A stretch of DNA of 64,000 nt from Himantopus leucocephalus (lineage: Eukaryota > Chordata > Aves > Charadriiformes > Recurvirostridae), in the NCBI GenBank assembly GCA_003993805.1, contig RSEF01000012.1:3187239-3251238 (forward strand), read 5' to 3'. Position 1 is the first letter of the stretch. Every line of letters begins with the position of its first letter. The notes below the pieces were generated by a model. The model worked only from the letters and a program-made list of their open reading frames with translations. It searched no databases and had not been told where the DNA came from. A program made the position numbers and the translations under genes. Below, in pieces: positions 63,280 to 64,000 of the stretch.

Positions 63280-64000
63280 CTAGAAATAGTACAAGGAATA
63301 TTTAATTAAAGATTATTTGAGATTCACAACAACATTGAAGAGCATAACTTTTTTTAAAGATTACGATACACAGGAATAGACATAGGGGGAAAAAAGAACT
63401 GGGGAAAGATAATTAAATCTTACCTCTGATAGGAAAAAAACCCCACCATTGATCTAACAAATATTTTTTCTTAATTGGTTCTCCACTTAAAAGGACAGCA
63501 GCTAGCCTGATGTGAGCAATTGTCCAGTTCTGCGTGCAGTTTTTCTACTTTTAGTGGCAAGAGTTAAAATTATAAACATAACCAATATGCTTGTAAAATA
63601 AATCATGCCCTTTTATCAAGTAGTATAGCTACAAAGTAAACTCACAGTAATAAAAAGTGTTGTTCTAATAAATAGCCAAAGATCAGTAAGTCTTGTAAGG
63701 AAACAGGTGTATGTATAGCTTAGTCAAAAACTTTGTATTTTAAAAATAAGCAGGACTACCTTCTTTCCTACTTCCCCATTTTCCTTAATTTAGGCCTTGG
63801 TTAGATTTTTTGCTATAAGACTTCAGCCTGCCTTGCTGGGAAGGTGATTCAGAAGGTGGAGGCACAGGCCGATTTGGAGTTGCTCTTTCCATGCATCCTG
63901 CAATCCCCTCTTTCTCCTTTCTTAATTTCTTCAGAAAATGCAGTTGGTATCTAAATGCAGTTCAGTAAATCGTCTTTGATAGCAGTTTCTATTACCAAAT
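63280..64000. other. ASPN intron upstream of the penultimate exon
   Basis: No further ASPN exon is visible before the window end. The earlier exons should lie beyond 64000. Nothing else is seen. Confidence 0.55.

Overview
The window is vertebrate nuclear DNA, most likely from a bird. Exons are small and lie in long AT-rich introns with GT..AG borders. CR1-type LINE tails are present, and the reconstructed proteins are close to avian and mammalian members of known families. There is no bacterial, organellar or viral gene content. Single Ns inside homopolymers and one run of 34 Ns mark places where the draft assembly is unreliable.

The layout is a nested locus. On the + strand, five coding exons of CENPP (centromere protein P) lie at 500-636, 1434-1591, 1959-2047, 5825-5913 and 13146-13242. 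They encode the first 190 residues in one continuous frame. The rest of CENPP is not visible, so the intron that begins at 13243 runs past the window end. Inside that intron, on the - strand, lie class II/III small leucine-rich proteoglycan genes: OGN (mimecan, complete coding region of 293 aa in six coding exons, 27371 down to 18391), OMD (osteomodulin, complete coding region of 416 aa in two coding exons, 41804 down to 39705) and the 3' end of ASPN (asporin, last two coding exons, 63279 down to 61766; the rest lies beyond 64000). The order CENPP > OGN > OMD > ASPN, with the SLRPs antisense inside a CENPP intron, is the same as on human chromosome 9q22.

The three SLRPs are secreted matrix proteins that bind collagen and mineral. 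CENPP is an unrelated nuclear kinetochore protein that shares only the locus.

The remainder is intron and intergenic sequence: a CR1 tail with a recognisable reverse-transcriptase C-terminus (2755-3140), a second CR1 tail (10105-10285), older LINE remnants (about 21.2, 36.1-37.4, 42.5 and perhaps 56.1 kb), short microsatellites and poly(A)/poly(T) tracts. I found no wholly new system. The least expected observations are two + strand open stretches (8237-8371 and 39197-39520). Both are bordered by splice signals and both match the CENPP reading phase at their ends, so they are candidate unannotated cassette exons. The second lies antisense to the region just 3' of OMD.
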